From Bacillota bacterium (lineage in GTDB: Bacteria; Bacillota; Clostridia; Oscillospirales; Acutalibacteraceae): a DNA stretch of 19,948 nt. Location of the stretch: contig WQTL01000509.1 in the NCBI GenBank assembly GCA_009786275.1, positions 1-19,948 on the forward strand, written 5' to 3'. Positions 6,109-12,519 of this stretch are shown here, piece by piece. The position numbers were made by a program, and so were the translations under genes. The notes beneath the pieces were generated by a model. The model had not been told where the DNA came from. It searched no databases and saw only the letters and a program-made list of their open reading frames with translations. Positions within the stretch are counted from its first letter, which is position 1. Each line of letters begins with the position of its first letter.

Positions 6109-6180
6109 AACTTTTGACAAGCGCAACCGTTTCCCCGTCCCCCTCTGTGAGGGGGATGCCCGAAGGGCAGGGGGAGAAAG
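6101..6180 (+). repeat. Direct repeat copy B (between DUF559 gene and cytidylyltransferase)
   Basis: It begins CGCGGTAAAACTTTTGACAA, matching copy A at 5666. It contains two hairpins in series: CCCCCTC-TGT-GAGGGGG (6139-6155) and TGCCC-GAA-GGGCA (6157-6169). Its tail GGGGGAGAAAGGA merges into the SD of the downstream gene (ATG 6190), and its first bases contain the stop of the DUF559 gene. Confidence 0.82.
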
Positions 6181-6189
6181 GAAAACCCC

Positions 6190-6906
6190 ATGATCCTCGC
6201 GGCCATCCTCGGCGGCGGCACAGGCAGCCGCATGGGCGGCGCGGACATGCCCAAGCAGTACCTCCCGCTGGGCGGCCGGCCCGTCCTCGTCCACGCGGCG
6301 GAGAAATTCTACACGCACCCGCAGGTGGAGCGCGTGGTCGTGCTCGCGCCGCCCTCTTGGCTGGGCTTTACGCGGGACATCCTCAATGAACATTTACCCA
6401 AAGGCCACAACGTCACCGTCATTGCCGGGGGCGAAAAGCGCAACGATACCCTGCGCTGCGCCCTGGATTATATACGCGAACAGTTCGGCGAGGAGGAGGA
6501 CCATATCCTGCTCACGCACGACGCCGTGCGGCCCTTCGTTACCCACCGGATGATCAGCGGCAACATCGCCGCCGCCCGTGAGCACGGCGCCTGCAACACC
6601 GTCGTGCCCGCCTGCGATACCATCGTGCAAAGCGGCGACGGCCAATTTATCTCGTCCATCCCCGCGCGCCAAAGCCTGTACCATGCGCAGACCCCGCAGA
6701 CCTTCACTTGCAACAAACTGCGGGCGCTGCTCGAATCGCTTTCGCCCGGGGAGGAGGCCGTGCTCACCGACGCGTGCATGATCTACGCCCTGCGCGGCGA
6801 GCCCGTGGCCCTGGTGCCCGGCGAGGTGTACAACATCAAGATCACGTATCCGTTTGATTTGAAGGCGGCAGAGGCCATGTTGGAGCTGGAGGGCGTATCG
6901 GAATGA
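6190..6906 (+). CDS. tarI: IspD/TarI family cytidylyltransferase, probably ribitol-5-phosphate type
   Basis: A CTP-dependent transferase that makes a CDP-activated polyol or methylerythritol. The 238-residue chain has the N-terminal AAILGGGTGSRMGG loop (4-17) that binds CTP and MPKQYLPLGGRPVL (20-33). It continues with LTHDAVRPFVTHRMI (108-122), PARQSLYHAQTPQTF (158-172), TDACMI (193-198) and YNIKITYPFDLKAAEAM (214-230). The MPKQ, THDAVRPFVTHR and DACMI wording resembles TarI, which makes CDP-ribitol for wall teichoic acid, more than IspD. The neighbouring TagG/TagH-like exporter supports that reading. However, no TarJ reductase is next to it, and IspD of the isoprenoid MEP pathway remains the main alternative. 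SD AAAGGA, partly from repeat copy B, lies 7 bp before ATG 6190. Confidence 0.8.
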   Translation: MILAAILGGGTGSRMGGADMPKQYLPLGGRPVLVHAAEKFYTHPQVERVVVLAPPSWLGFTRDILNEHLPKGHNVTVIAGGEKRNDTLRCALDYIREQFGEEEDHILLTHDAVRPFVTHRMISGNIAAAREHGACNTVVPACDTIVQSGDGQFISSIPARQSLYHAQTPQTFTCNKLRALLESLSPGEEAVLTDACMIYALRGEPVALVPGEVYNIKITYPFDLKAAEAMLELEGVSE

Positions 6907-6928
6907 TGCGTCATTGCGGAAAAACGGT

Positions 6929-6957
6929 TTGACGCGCAGCGATTTTTATGATATAAT
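6929..6957 (+). promoter_or_regulatory. Sigma-70-type promoter for TPR-aminotransferase-Nudix genes
   Basis: TTGACG (6929-6934) and TATAAT (6952-6957) are separated by 17 bp, which is almost consensus. Transcription would begin near 6964, giving a leader of about 30 bases before ATG 6997. It lies right after the cytidylyltransferase stop, which marks a transcription unit boundary. Confidence 0.85.
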
Positions 6958-6996
6958 CATGCATAGCGATATGGATTCATGCCAAGGGAGGATAAC

Positions 6997-7656
6997 ATGA
7001 GCAAGGATATTGTGGAATGCGTGCACTGGGACCCGGAGGTGGCCCCGGCGCGGCAGGCGTCGCAGTTGAAAAACCGTTGGATCCTGCTGGCGGGGGGGCT
7101 TGTGGTGCTGGCTGTTGCGGTGGGGATCAGCCTGATGATCTTCCTGCCCAAGCGGGAGCAGCCCGGGCCTATCCCCTCGGACTATACCACGCAGGCGGGG
7201 CAGACGCTGCCCGCGGGCCAGACGGAGCCCGGCGAGCCCGAAACGCAGCCGGCGGCGGACGACCCCGCCCTGGCCCAGGGGATGGAGCTCTATAAGAAGG
7301 GGGACTACCAGTCGGCCCTGGCAAATCTGGATATGGCGCTGGCCAAGGACCCGGAATCCGGCATGGCCTACGCCTACCGGGGGATGACGAAGTTCGCGCT
7401 GCTGGACTACCAGGCCGCCGTCCAGGACTTCACACAGGCCATCCGCCGCGTGGATACGCCGAACCCGCAGCTGATCTCCACGCGCGGCATCGCGTATTAC
7501 ATGCTGGGGCATTACCCCGAGGCCATCGGCGACCTCAGCCGCGCCATTGAGCTGGACCCCGCCAACAAGAACGCCTATACATACCGCGCCATGGCCTACG
7601 AGTCCACCGGCCGCCTGGACCTGGCCGCGGCGGACCGGGCGAAGGCCGGGCAGTAA
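6997..7656 (+). CDS. Membrane-anchored TPR-repeat protein
   Basis: A 219-residue protein with a short cytoplasmic N-terminus, one membrane segment (about 26-50, RWILLAGGLVVLAVAVGISL), then a Pro/Thr/Glu/Gln-rich linker (51-90) and three to four tetratricopeptide repeats (91-215). Repeat hallmarks include GMELYKKGDYQSALANLDMAL, AYAYRGMTKFALLDYQAAVQDF, GIAYYMLGHYPEAIGDLSRAIELDP and AYTYRAMAYESTGRLDLA. The TPR part would lie outside the membrane and probably serves as a protein-binding scaffold. The partner is unknown. The start is at ATG 6997 because AAGGGAGG (6984-6991) is five bases upstream; an in-frame ATG at 6979 lacks an SD. The gene directly follows a strong promoter and lies 15 bp ahead of the aminotransferase. 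Confidence 0.85.
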   Translation: MSKDIVECVHWDPEVAPARQASQLKNRWILLAGGLVVLAVAVGISLMIFLPKREQPGPIPSDYTTQAGQTLPAGQTEPGEPETQPAADDPALAQGMELYKKGDYQSALANLDMALAKDPESGMAYAYRGMTKFALLDYQAAVQDFTQAIRRVDTPNPQLISTRGIAYYMLGHYPEAIGDLSRAIELDPANKNAYTYRAMAYESTGRLDLAAADRAKAGQ

Positions 7657-7671
7657 AACGGAAGGATTCCC

Positions 7672-8835
7672 ATGACCTACACCTTTTCCGACAGGCTCGG
7701 CAACCTGGCCCCCTCGGCCATCCGCGAGATTCTCAAGGCCACCTCGCAGCCGGGGATCATCCCCTTCGCGGCGGGCAACCCCGCGCCCGAGGCCTTCCCC
7801 GTGCGGGCCGTGCGGGAGATCAGCGCGCGCCTGCTTGCCGAGCGCCCCGTGGATTGCCTGCAATACGGAATCACCGAGGGCTATACGCCGCTGCGCCTGC
7901 GCGTCCGCGGGGATCTGAAAAATCGCCTGCAAATCGGCGCGGGCTTCGACGACCTGATCGTCACCTCCGGCGCGCAGCAGGTGATCGACCTGGCGGCCAA
8001 GGCCCTGTGCAACGAGGGCGACGTCGTCATCGCCGAAAGCCCCTCCTTCATCGGCGCGCTGAACACATTTAGATCATACGGGGCGCGCTTACGCGGTGTG
8101 CCTCTTCAAGCCGACGGCCTGGACGTCGACGCCCTGGAGGAAATCCTCCGCACGGAGAAAAACGTGCGCTTCCTCTACACCATCCCCAACTACCAGAACC
8201 CCTCCGGCGTTACCATGAGCCCGGAGAAGCGCCGCCGGGTGTACGAGCTCGCGCGGCAGTACGGCGTGCTGATTCTCGAGGACAACCCCTACGGCGAGCT
8301 GCGCTACGAGGGCGAGGCCCTCCCCTGCATCAAGAGCTTCGACACGGACGGCATCGTGATCTACGCGGGCTCATTCTCGAAGATCCTCTCGCCCGGGCTG
8401 CGGGTGGGCTATGTCCTCGCGCCCGCGCCGCTCATCGCGAAGATGACCGTGGGTAAGCAGGCCAGCGACGTGCATACCCCCGTATTCAACCAGATGATCG
8501 TGGACGAGTGGATGCGGAACTACGATGTCGCGGCGCACGTGAAAGAGATTTGCGGCATCTATACGGCCAAGCGCGATCTGATGTGCGGCGGCCTGGCGGG
8601 CACCGCCCTGCGGTTCCGGCGCCCGGCGGGGGGCCTGTTCCTCTGGTGCGAGCTGCCGGAGGGGATCGGCATGCTCGACTACGCCCGCCGCGCGGTGGAG
8701 CGGAAGGTCGCCGTGGTGCCGGGCGTCGCCTTCGCAGTGGAGCAAAGCGATTCGATCAACGCGGTGCGGTTGAATTTTTCCACGCCGACGGACGAGCAGC
8801 TCAAACAGGGCGTGGAGATTTTGCGGGGGATGTAG
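7672..8835 (+). CDS. PLP-dependent aminotransferase (class I/II, LysN/2-aminoadipate type)
   Basis: A fold-type I aminotransferase of 387 residues. It is expected to bind pyridoxal phosphate through K237 in GSFSKILSPGLRVGY. Other cofactor and substrate elements are IPFAAGNPAPEAFP (30-43), LQYGITEGYTPLR (63-75), VTSGAQQVIDL (97-107), YTIPNYQNPSG (169-179) with N176, and EDNPYGELRY (203-212) with D204 and Y207. A C-terminal RLNFS supplies the carboxylate-binding arginine. This motif set is typical of the subfamily containing 2-aminoadipate and broad-specificity aromatic/branched-chain aminotransferases and the effector domain of MocR regulators. No N-terminal DNA-binding domain is present, so it is an enzyme and not a MocR regulator. 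SD GGAAGGA precedes ATG 7672. The exact amino donor cannot be deduced. Confidence 0.93.
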   Translation: MTYTFSDRLGNLAPSAIREILKATSQPGIIPFAAGNPAPEAFPVRAVREISARLLAERPVDCLQYGITEGYTPLRLRVRGDLKNRLQIGAGFDDLIVTSGAQQVIDLAAKALCNEGDVVIAESPSFIGALNTFRSYGARLRGVPLQADGLDVDALEEILRTEKNVRFLYTIPNYQNPSGVTMSPEKRRRVYELARQYGVLILEDNPYGELRYEGEALPCIKSFDTDGIVIYAGSFSKILSPGLRVGYVLAPAPLIAKMTVGKQASDVHTPVFNQMIVDEWMRNYDVAAHVKEICGIYTAKRDLMCGGLAGTALRFRRPAGGLFLWCELPEGIGMLDYARRAVERKVAVVPGVAFAVEQSDSINAVRLNFSTPTDEQLKQGVEILRGM

Positions 8836-8836
8836 C

Positions 8837-9304
8837 GTGAATGTGGAACTTGTAACCTGCGTGATGATACAAAACCCCGAAACGAAAGATGTCCTTGTTC
8901 AAAACCGCAAGCGGAAATACCCGGGCTATTCCTTCCCCGGCGGCCATGTGGAGCGCGGCGAGAGCGTCTATGACTGCGCCGTGCGGGAGGTTAGGGAGGA
9001 GACGGGGCTCGACGTAAAGGGCCTGGAATCCTGCGGCCTTGTCCATTGGGCCAATACGGAAACTGACGAGCGATATATCTGCTTCATGTATAAGACAACG
9101 CAATATAACGGAGCCCTCATCGCGCAAACCGATGAGGGCGAACAGTTTTGGCTGGACATCGACGCGCTTCTCGCGACGCCGGAGGAAAAATTCTCGTCCA
9201 TCCACTACGCGCTTTCGCCGCTGTTCCACGAAACCGGCAAATACAGCGAGGCGTTTTTGTTGTGGAGCAGCGAGGATGAAAGATATGAGTGGAGTTATAG
9301 GTAA
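8837..9304 (+). CDS. Nudix hydrolase (8-oxo-dGTP diphosphatase-like)
   Basis: A 155-residue pyrophosphohydrolase with a complete Nudix box at residues 36-58 (GHVERGESVYDCAVREVREETGL), including the metal-binding glutamates E51, E54 and E55. Upstream PGYSFPGG is typical of MutT/YtkD-like enzymes that clean the nucleotide pool, though substrate preference in this family is broad. The start is a GTG at 8837, one base after the aminotransferase stop. The only SD-like sequence, GGGGGAT, lies within the end of the aminotransferase, so translation is probably coupled. The C-terminal region (QFWLDIDALLATPEEKFSS) resembles the family helix that follows the box. It is the last gene of the + strand unit that starts at 6929. 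Confidence 0.92.
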   Translation: MNVELVTCVMIQNPETKDVLVQNRKRKYPGYSFPGGHVERGESVYDCAVREVREETGLDVKGLESCGLVHWANTETDERYICFMYKTTQYNGALIAQTDEGEQFWLDIDALLATPEEKFSSIHYALSPLFHETGKYSEAFLLWSSEDERYEWSYR

Positions 9305-9314
9305 TATCAATATG

Positions 9315-9387
9315 TAAAGACGCACGGCAGTGCGTCTCTGCCCCAAACGCCGTTTTTTCTCGGGAGACCTACTGCCGTGCGTCTCTA
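9315..9387. repeat. Palindromic repeat with AGACGCACGGCAGT arms
   Basis: AGACGCACGGCAGT (9318-9331) and its exact inverse ACTGCCGTGCGTCT (9371-9384) form 14-bp arms, which extend to 17 positions with one mismatch. The left arm also folds alone as GACGCAC-GGCA-GTGCGTC (9319-9336). It lies between convergent genes and could assist termination, but its length and layout look like a dispersed MITE-like repeat. Confidence 0.75.
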
Positions 9388-9397
9388 TATAGTATCC

Positions 9398-9438
9398 AAA
9401 AAACAGCCCGTCACACATGGTGGTGGGCTTCGATTTTT
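9398..9438. terminator. Bidirectional intrinsic terminator between convergent genes
   Basis: A 10-bp stem, AGCCCGTCAC (9405-9414) with GTGGTGGGCT (9420-9429), has a 5-base loop and two G-T pairs. On the + strand it is followed by TTTTT at 9434-9438. On the - strand the A run at 9398-9403 becomes a T run. It would end both the Nudix unit and the rnhB unit. Confidence 0.8.
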
Positions 9439-9462
9439 AGGTTGGTAGCACCTGCACCTGCA

Positions 9463-10059
9463 TCAGTGCAAAAACCCCAGCCGGTGCACATAGCACGGCC
9501 CCAGCCGCTCCAGCGCCTCGTAGTGCGCCCGGGTGCCGTAGCCCTTGTGCTGCGCGAAGCCGTAGCCCGGGTATTGCGCATCCAGGGCAGTCATAGCGCG
9601 GTCGCGCGCCACTTTCGCGAGAATCGAGGCCGCCGCGACGCTGGCGCAGCGGGCGTCGCCGTGCACGAGGGCCTCGCAGGGGATGGTCAGCGGCGGGCGC
9701 TGGTTGCCGTCCACCAGGGCGAAGGCGGCGGGCTGCGGCAGGGCCTCCACGGCGCGTTTCATGGCCAGCAGAGACGCCCGCAGAATATTAAGCTTCGCGA
9801 TCTCCTCCACCGAGGCAATGCCGATGGCCCAGGCGATTGCCTGCGATGTAATGGCGTCATACAGGCGCTCGCGCGTTTTCTCGCTGCACTGCTTGGAGTC
9901 GTTCAACCCGGGCAGGTCATACTCCTCCGGCAGAATCACCGCGGCGGCATAGACGTCCCCGGCCAATGGGCCGCGCCCGGCTTCGTCCACGCCGCAGACG
10001 AGGCCGCGCGATATGTATTGCCGCTCAATGGGTTCGAATTTCGGCGCCGCAGTCACCAT
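9463..10059 (-). CDS. rnhB: Ribonuclease HII
   Basis: RNase HII removes ribonucleotides embedded in DNA and RNA from RNA-DNA hybrids. The 198-residue chain is a standard length. The active-site carboxylates are in place: D25/E26 in CGVDEAGRGPLAGDVYAA, D117 in VDGNQ and D135 in HGDARCASVAAASILAKV. The C-terminal YPGYGFAQHKGYGT and the glycine-lysine GYG(T)xxHYEAL elements are also diagnostic. The start was set at ATG 10059, which overlaps the threonine synthase stop by 7 bp and gives the conserved N-terminus. A much longer frame runs upstream, but it is the threonine synthase gene read in another frame. The gene is the last of the leftward series and faces the terminator at 9398-9438. Confidence 0.96.
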   Translation of the reverse strand: MVTAAPKFEPIERQYISRGLVCGVDEAGRGPLAGDVYAAAVILPEEYDLPGLNDSKQCSEKTRERLYDAITSQAIAWAIGIASVEEIAKLNILRASLLAMKRAVEALPQPAAFALVDGNQRPPLTIPCEALVHGDARCASVAAASILAKVARDRAMTALDAQYPGYGFAQHKGYGTRAHYEALERLGPCYVHRLGFLH

Positions 10060-11546
10060 CTCGTATACTCCGCCATCCTTGCCGGGGCGCAGACCTCGGT
10101 GAAGCGCACGGGTTTGTCCCGCAGGCCGCGCAGGGGGGCGGGGCAGGGGACGCCAGTGGCGGCCTCCAGGGCCTCCAGGGCGTCGAACTCGTCCGCCGGG
10201 ACGCTCTCGCCCAGGGCCCCCAGCACGCTGCCCGCGAATTTGAAGGGGCTGGCGGTGGAGACCACCACGCTGTGGGTGGCGTCGCCGGTGCGGCTGCGGT
10301 ATTCCTCCAGCGCGTGCAGGGCCACGGCGGTGTGGGTGTCGCTGAGGTACCTGTGATTTTTCCACGCGCTTGCGATGGCGGCGGCGCACTGGGCCTCGTC
10401 GCAGCTGCCCGCGGCGAACTCCGCCTGCAGGGAGCGCAAAATCTCGCCCGGTACGGCGTATTTGCCGCCCTGGGCCAGCTGGCGCATCCAGCCCGCGCAC
10501 TGCCCGGCGTCGCCCCGGGCGGCCAGGTACAGCAGGCGCTCCAGGTTGCTGGAGATGAGGATGTCCATGGAGGGCGAGCTGGTGGTGTGGAAGGGCCGGT
10601 TGCGGTTGTATACCCCGGTCTCGAAGAAATCCGTGAGCACGCGGTTGCGGTTGGAGGCGCAGACGAGTTTCTTCACGGGCAGGCCCATGCGCTTGGCGTA
10701 ATAGGCCGCCAGGATGTCGCCGAAGTTCCCCGTGGGCACCGCGAAGTTGATGCTCTCCCCCGCGTTGATTTTACCCGCGCGCAGCAGGTCGCAGTAGGCG
10801 CTGACGTAATAGACGATCTGCGGGGCCAGCCGCCCCCAGTTGATGGAGTTGGCCGAGGAGAGAAACCGCCCCCGGGCGTTGAGCACCACGCCGATGTTCT
10901 CGTTGCCGAAGATGGCCTTCACGCCGGTCTGTGCGTCGTCGAAATTCCCGATGACGCCCACCACGCGCACGTTCCTGCCCTCCTGGCTGGCCATCTGGCG
11001 CTTTTGCACGGCGCTCACGCCGTCGATGGGGTAGAACACGAGGATCTTCGTGTTCGGTACGTCCTTAAAGCCCTCCAGGGCGGCCTTGCCGGTGTCCCCG
11101 GAGGTGGCGGTCAAAATCAGGATCTCTTTTTCGCCGCTGCCGCCCATGGCCTTGGCGGCGGAGGCCACCAGCAGCCGCGGCAGCAGCTGCAGCGCCAGGT
11201 CCTTGAAGGCGCAGGTGGGCCCGTGGAACAGCTCGAGGATGTGCGCGTCCCCGCCGAAGTCCCGCAGGGGGGCCACGGCGGGGTCGGCGAAGGTGCCGGT
11301 ATAGGCGGCACGAATGGCCTCCTCCAGCTCGTCGCGGGCCCAGCCGCCCTCGGCGGTGAGGAACTTCGACATAATGTGCAGCGCCCGGCCGATATAGTCC
11401 ATCTCGGCCAGGGCTTTGATCTCCCACAGCGACAGCGAGGGGACGGTCCTGGGCAGGTAAAGCCCGCCGTCGGACGAAATCCCCCGGGCAATCGCCTGGG
11501 AGGACGTGACGTCGACGCGCGCGTCGCGCGTGCTGGTGTAGCGCAT
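10053..11546 (-). CDS. thrC: Threonine synthase
   Basis: Converts O-phosphohomoserine to L-threonine with pyridoxal phosphate, the final step of threonine synthesis. It has 497 residues, in the range of the long (fungal/Gram-negative-like) ThrC form. It begins MRYTSTRD and carries AIARGISSDGGLYLP (18-32), the PLP lysine K115 in GPTCAFKDLALQLLP, a phosphate-binding ATSGDTGKAALEGF loop and a VVGVIGNFDDAQTGVK block. SINWGRLAPQIVYY and VPTGNFGDILAAYYAKRMGLP follow, all matching the family. SD GGAGGT is just upstream of ATG 11546. A heptanucleotide repeat array sits immediately upstream, between this gene and the nitroreductase. The 3' end overlaps rnhB by 7 bp, so the two are probably co-translated. 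Confidence 0.96.
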   Translation of the reverse strand: MRYTSTRDARVDVTSSQAIARGISSDGGLYLPRTVPSLSLWEIKALAEMDYIGRALHIMSKFLTAEGGWARDELEEAIRAAYTGTFADPAVAPLRDFGGDAHILELFHGPTCAFKDLALQLLPRLLVASAAKAMGGSGEKEILILTATSGDTGKAALEGFKDVPNTKILVFYPIDGVSAVQKRQMASQEGRNVRVVGVIGNFDDAQTGVKAIFGNENIGVVLNARGRFLSSANSINWGRLAPQIVYYVSAYCDLLRAGKINAGESINFAVPTGNFGDILAAYYAKRMGLPVKKLVCASNRNRVLTDFFETGVYNRNRPFHTTSSPSMDILISSNLERLLYLAARGDAGQCAGWMRQLAQGGKYAVPGEILRSLQAEFAAGSCDEAQCAAAIASAWKNHRYLSDTHTAVALHALEEYRSRTGDATHSVVVSTASPFKFAGSVLGALGESVPADEFDALEALEAATGVPCPAPLRGLRDKPVRFTEVCAPARMAEYTRW

Positions 11547-11561
11547 AGGGACCTCCGGTTC

Positions 11562-11596
11562 AATGCTGAATTCTTAATGCTTAATGCTTAATTATC
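11562..11596. repeat. Heptanucleotide array, five units
   Basis: Successive 7-bp units are AATGCTG, AATTCTT, AATGCTT, AATGCTT and AATTATC. The TTAA at the junctions gives a stop codon on either strand every seven bases, so all frames are closed. The nitroreductase TAA (11592-11594) falls inside the array. It is an inverted partner of the array at 12156-12190. Confidence 0.8.
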
Positions 11597-12140
11597 TTAT
11601 CACTTGTATTTGCTCTTCGTTGCGGGGCTTCATTTCGGGCGATTCGTCCGGGCGCCCGATGCCCACGCCGACCATGAACTGCCAGTCCTCCGGGATATGC
11701 AGGGCCCGCTTCCACTTCGGGCCGGCGGCTTCGTCGGAGAACAGCGGGCTCACGCTGCCCACTAGCACCGTCCCGAGCCCCAGGCCCTGCGCGGCGATAC
11801 AGATATTCTCGGCCATCAGCCCGGCCTCCATGCGGCTGTCGCCCCCGGCGAAGAGGAAGGCGAAGGTCGGCGCGTTGTGATAGAAGGGGTTCGTATCGCT
11901 GCGCGTGTGCACGGGGGTATCCCAGCCCACGATGTTCTTGAAATCCACCTGCATCTCTTTCAAAATGCCGGCGTTCTGACAGAACCTGGCGTGAATCGGC
12001 TGTGAATTACGCCCGCTGGGGGCCCGCAGCGCCGCAAGCATCAGGGTTTCCAGCTGGTCAGACGAAATCTGCTCCGGTGTATACTCCCGTATGGTCTGCC
12101 GGGACAAAACAGCGTCGATCACGGGATTGCGGATAACCAT
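11592..12140 (-). CDS. Nitroreductase-family flavoprotein
   Basis: A 182-residue FMN-dependent oxidoreductase of the nitroreductase fold, which usually works as a homodimer using NAD(P)H. The N-terminal SRQTIREYTPEQISSDQL (13-30) provides the FMN-phosphate arginines, and AALRAPSGRNSQPIHARF contains the flavin-contacting SxRNxQP segment. Later comes MEAGLMAENICIAAQGLGLGTVLVGS, followed by a C-terminal IGRPDE element. The physiological substrate is unknown. The start at ATG 12140 has an AGGA SD. The gene is enclosed by two oppositely oriented heptanucleotide arrays (11562-11596 and 12156-12190), which also form the gaps to its neighbours. This could mean that it was inserted as a unit into an older rsfS-thrC-rnhB order. 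Confidence 0.92.
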   Translation of the reverse strand: MVIRNPVIDAVLSRQTIREYTPEQISSDQLETLMLAALRAPSGRNSQPIHARFCQNAGILKEMQVDFKNIVGWDTPVHTRSDTNPFYHNAPTFAFLFAGGDSRMEAGLMAENICIAAQGLGLGTVLVGSVSPLFSDEAAGPKWKRALHIPEDWQFMVGVGIGRPDESPEMKPRNEEQIQVIR

Positions 12141-12155
12141 AAAAATCCTGCTTTC

Positions 12156-12190
12156 AACAATTCAGCATTAAGCATTAAGAATTAAGCATT
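12156..12190. repeat. Heptanucleotide array, five units (inverse of 11562-11596)
   Basis: On the + strand the units are AACAATT, CAGCATT, AAGCATT, AAGAATT and AAGCATT. Read on the - strand, they encode the last residues and the TAA stop of rsfS (MLNS, stop 12177-12175). Confidence 0.8.
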
Positions 12191-12519
12191 ACCCGTTCGC
12201 TGTCCTCCCACAGGCGCTCGAGGTTGTAGTACTCCCTCTGCTCCTTCAGGAAGATGTGCACCAGCACGGTGCCGTAGTCCAGCAGGATCCAGCCGGTGGC
12301 GCGGCCCTCCACGCCCCGGGGGAGCACGCCGTGCCGGTTCTTCATCTCGAACTCCAGCTCGTCCGCCAGGGCCTTCACGTGGGTGGAGGAGGTCCCCGTG
12401 CACAGGAGGAAGTAGTCCGAGAGGATGGTCTGCTCGGTGGTGTGGATGGCGGTGATCTCCTGCGCCTTTTTGCTGTCCAGGATGGCCGCCAGTGCTTTCA
12501 AAAGCTGCGCTTCTTGCAT
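12175..12519 (-). CDS. rsfS: Ribosomal silencing factor RsfS
   Basis: RsfS binds protein L14 of the large ribosomal subunit and blocks subunit joining under starvation. The 114-residue protein shows the family pattern: ILDSKKAQEIT (13-23), TILSDYFLLCTGTSSTHVKALADEL (31-55), and GWILLDYGTVLVHIFLKEQREYYNLERLW (76-104) with the invariant DYG and VHxF. The start at ATG 12519 overlaps the NadD-YqeK stop (TGATG), and GGGAG lies seven bases upstream. The final residues (about MLNS) come from the heptanucleotide array at 12156-12190, so the natural C-terminus seems to have been replaced by repeat sequence. The neighbouring nadD-yqeK-rsfS order is typical of Bacillota. Confidence 0.95.
   Translation of the reverse strand: MQEAQLLKALAAILDSKKAQEITAIHTTEQTILSDYFLLCTGTSSTHVKALADELEFEMKNRHGVLPRGVEGRATGWILLDYGTVLVHIFLKEQREYYNLERLWEDSERVMLNS

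Noticed and set aside
7672..8835. MocR-type transcription regulator
   Set aside because: Only the aminotransferase domain is present; no GntR-type DNA-binding domain precedes it.
9966..11591. 541-codon open frame on the + strand opposite thrC/rnhB
   Set aside because: Shadow of threonine synthase in a G+C-rich sequence. It has no domain, no SD, and is full of Gly/Ala/Val runs.
11562..12190. CRISPR-like array from repeated AT-rich units
   Set aside because: Units are 7 bp and contiguous, without spacers, and there are no cas genes.
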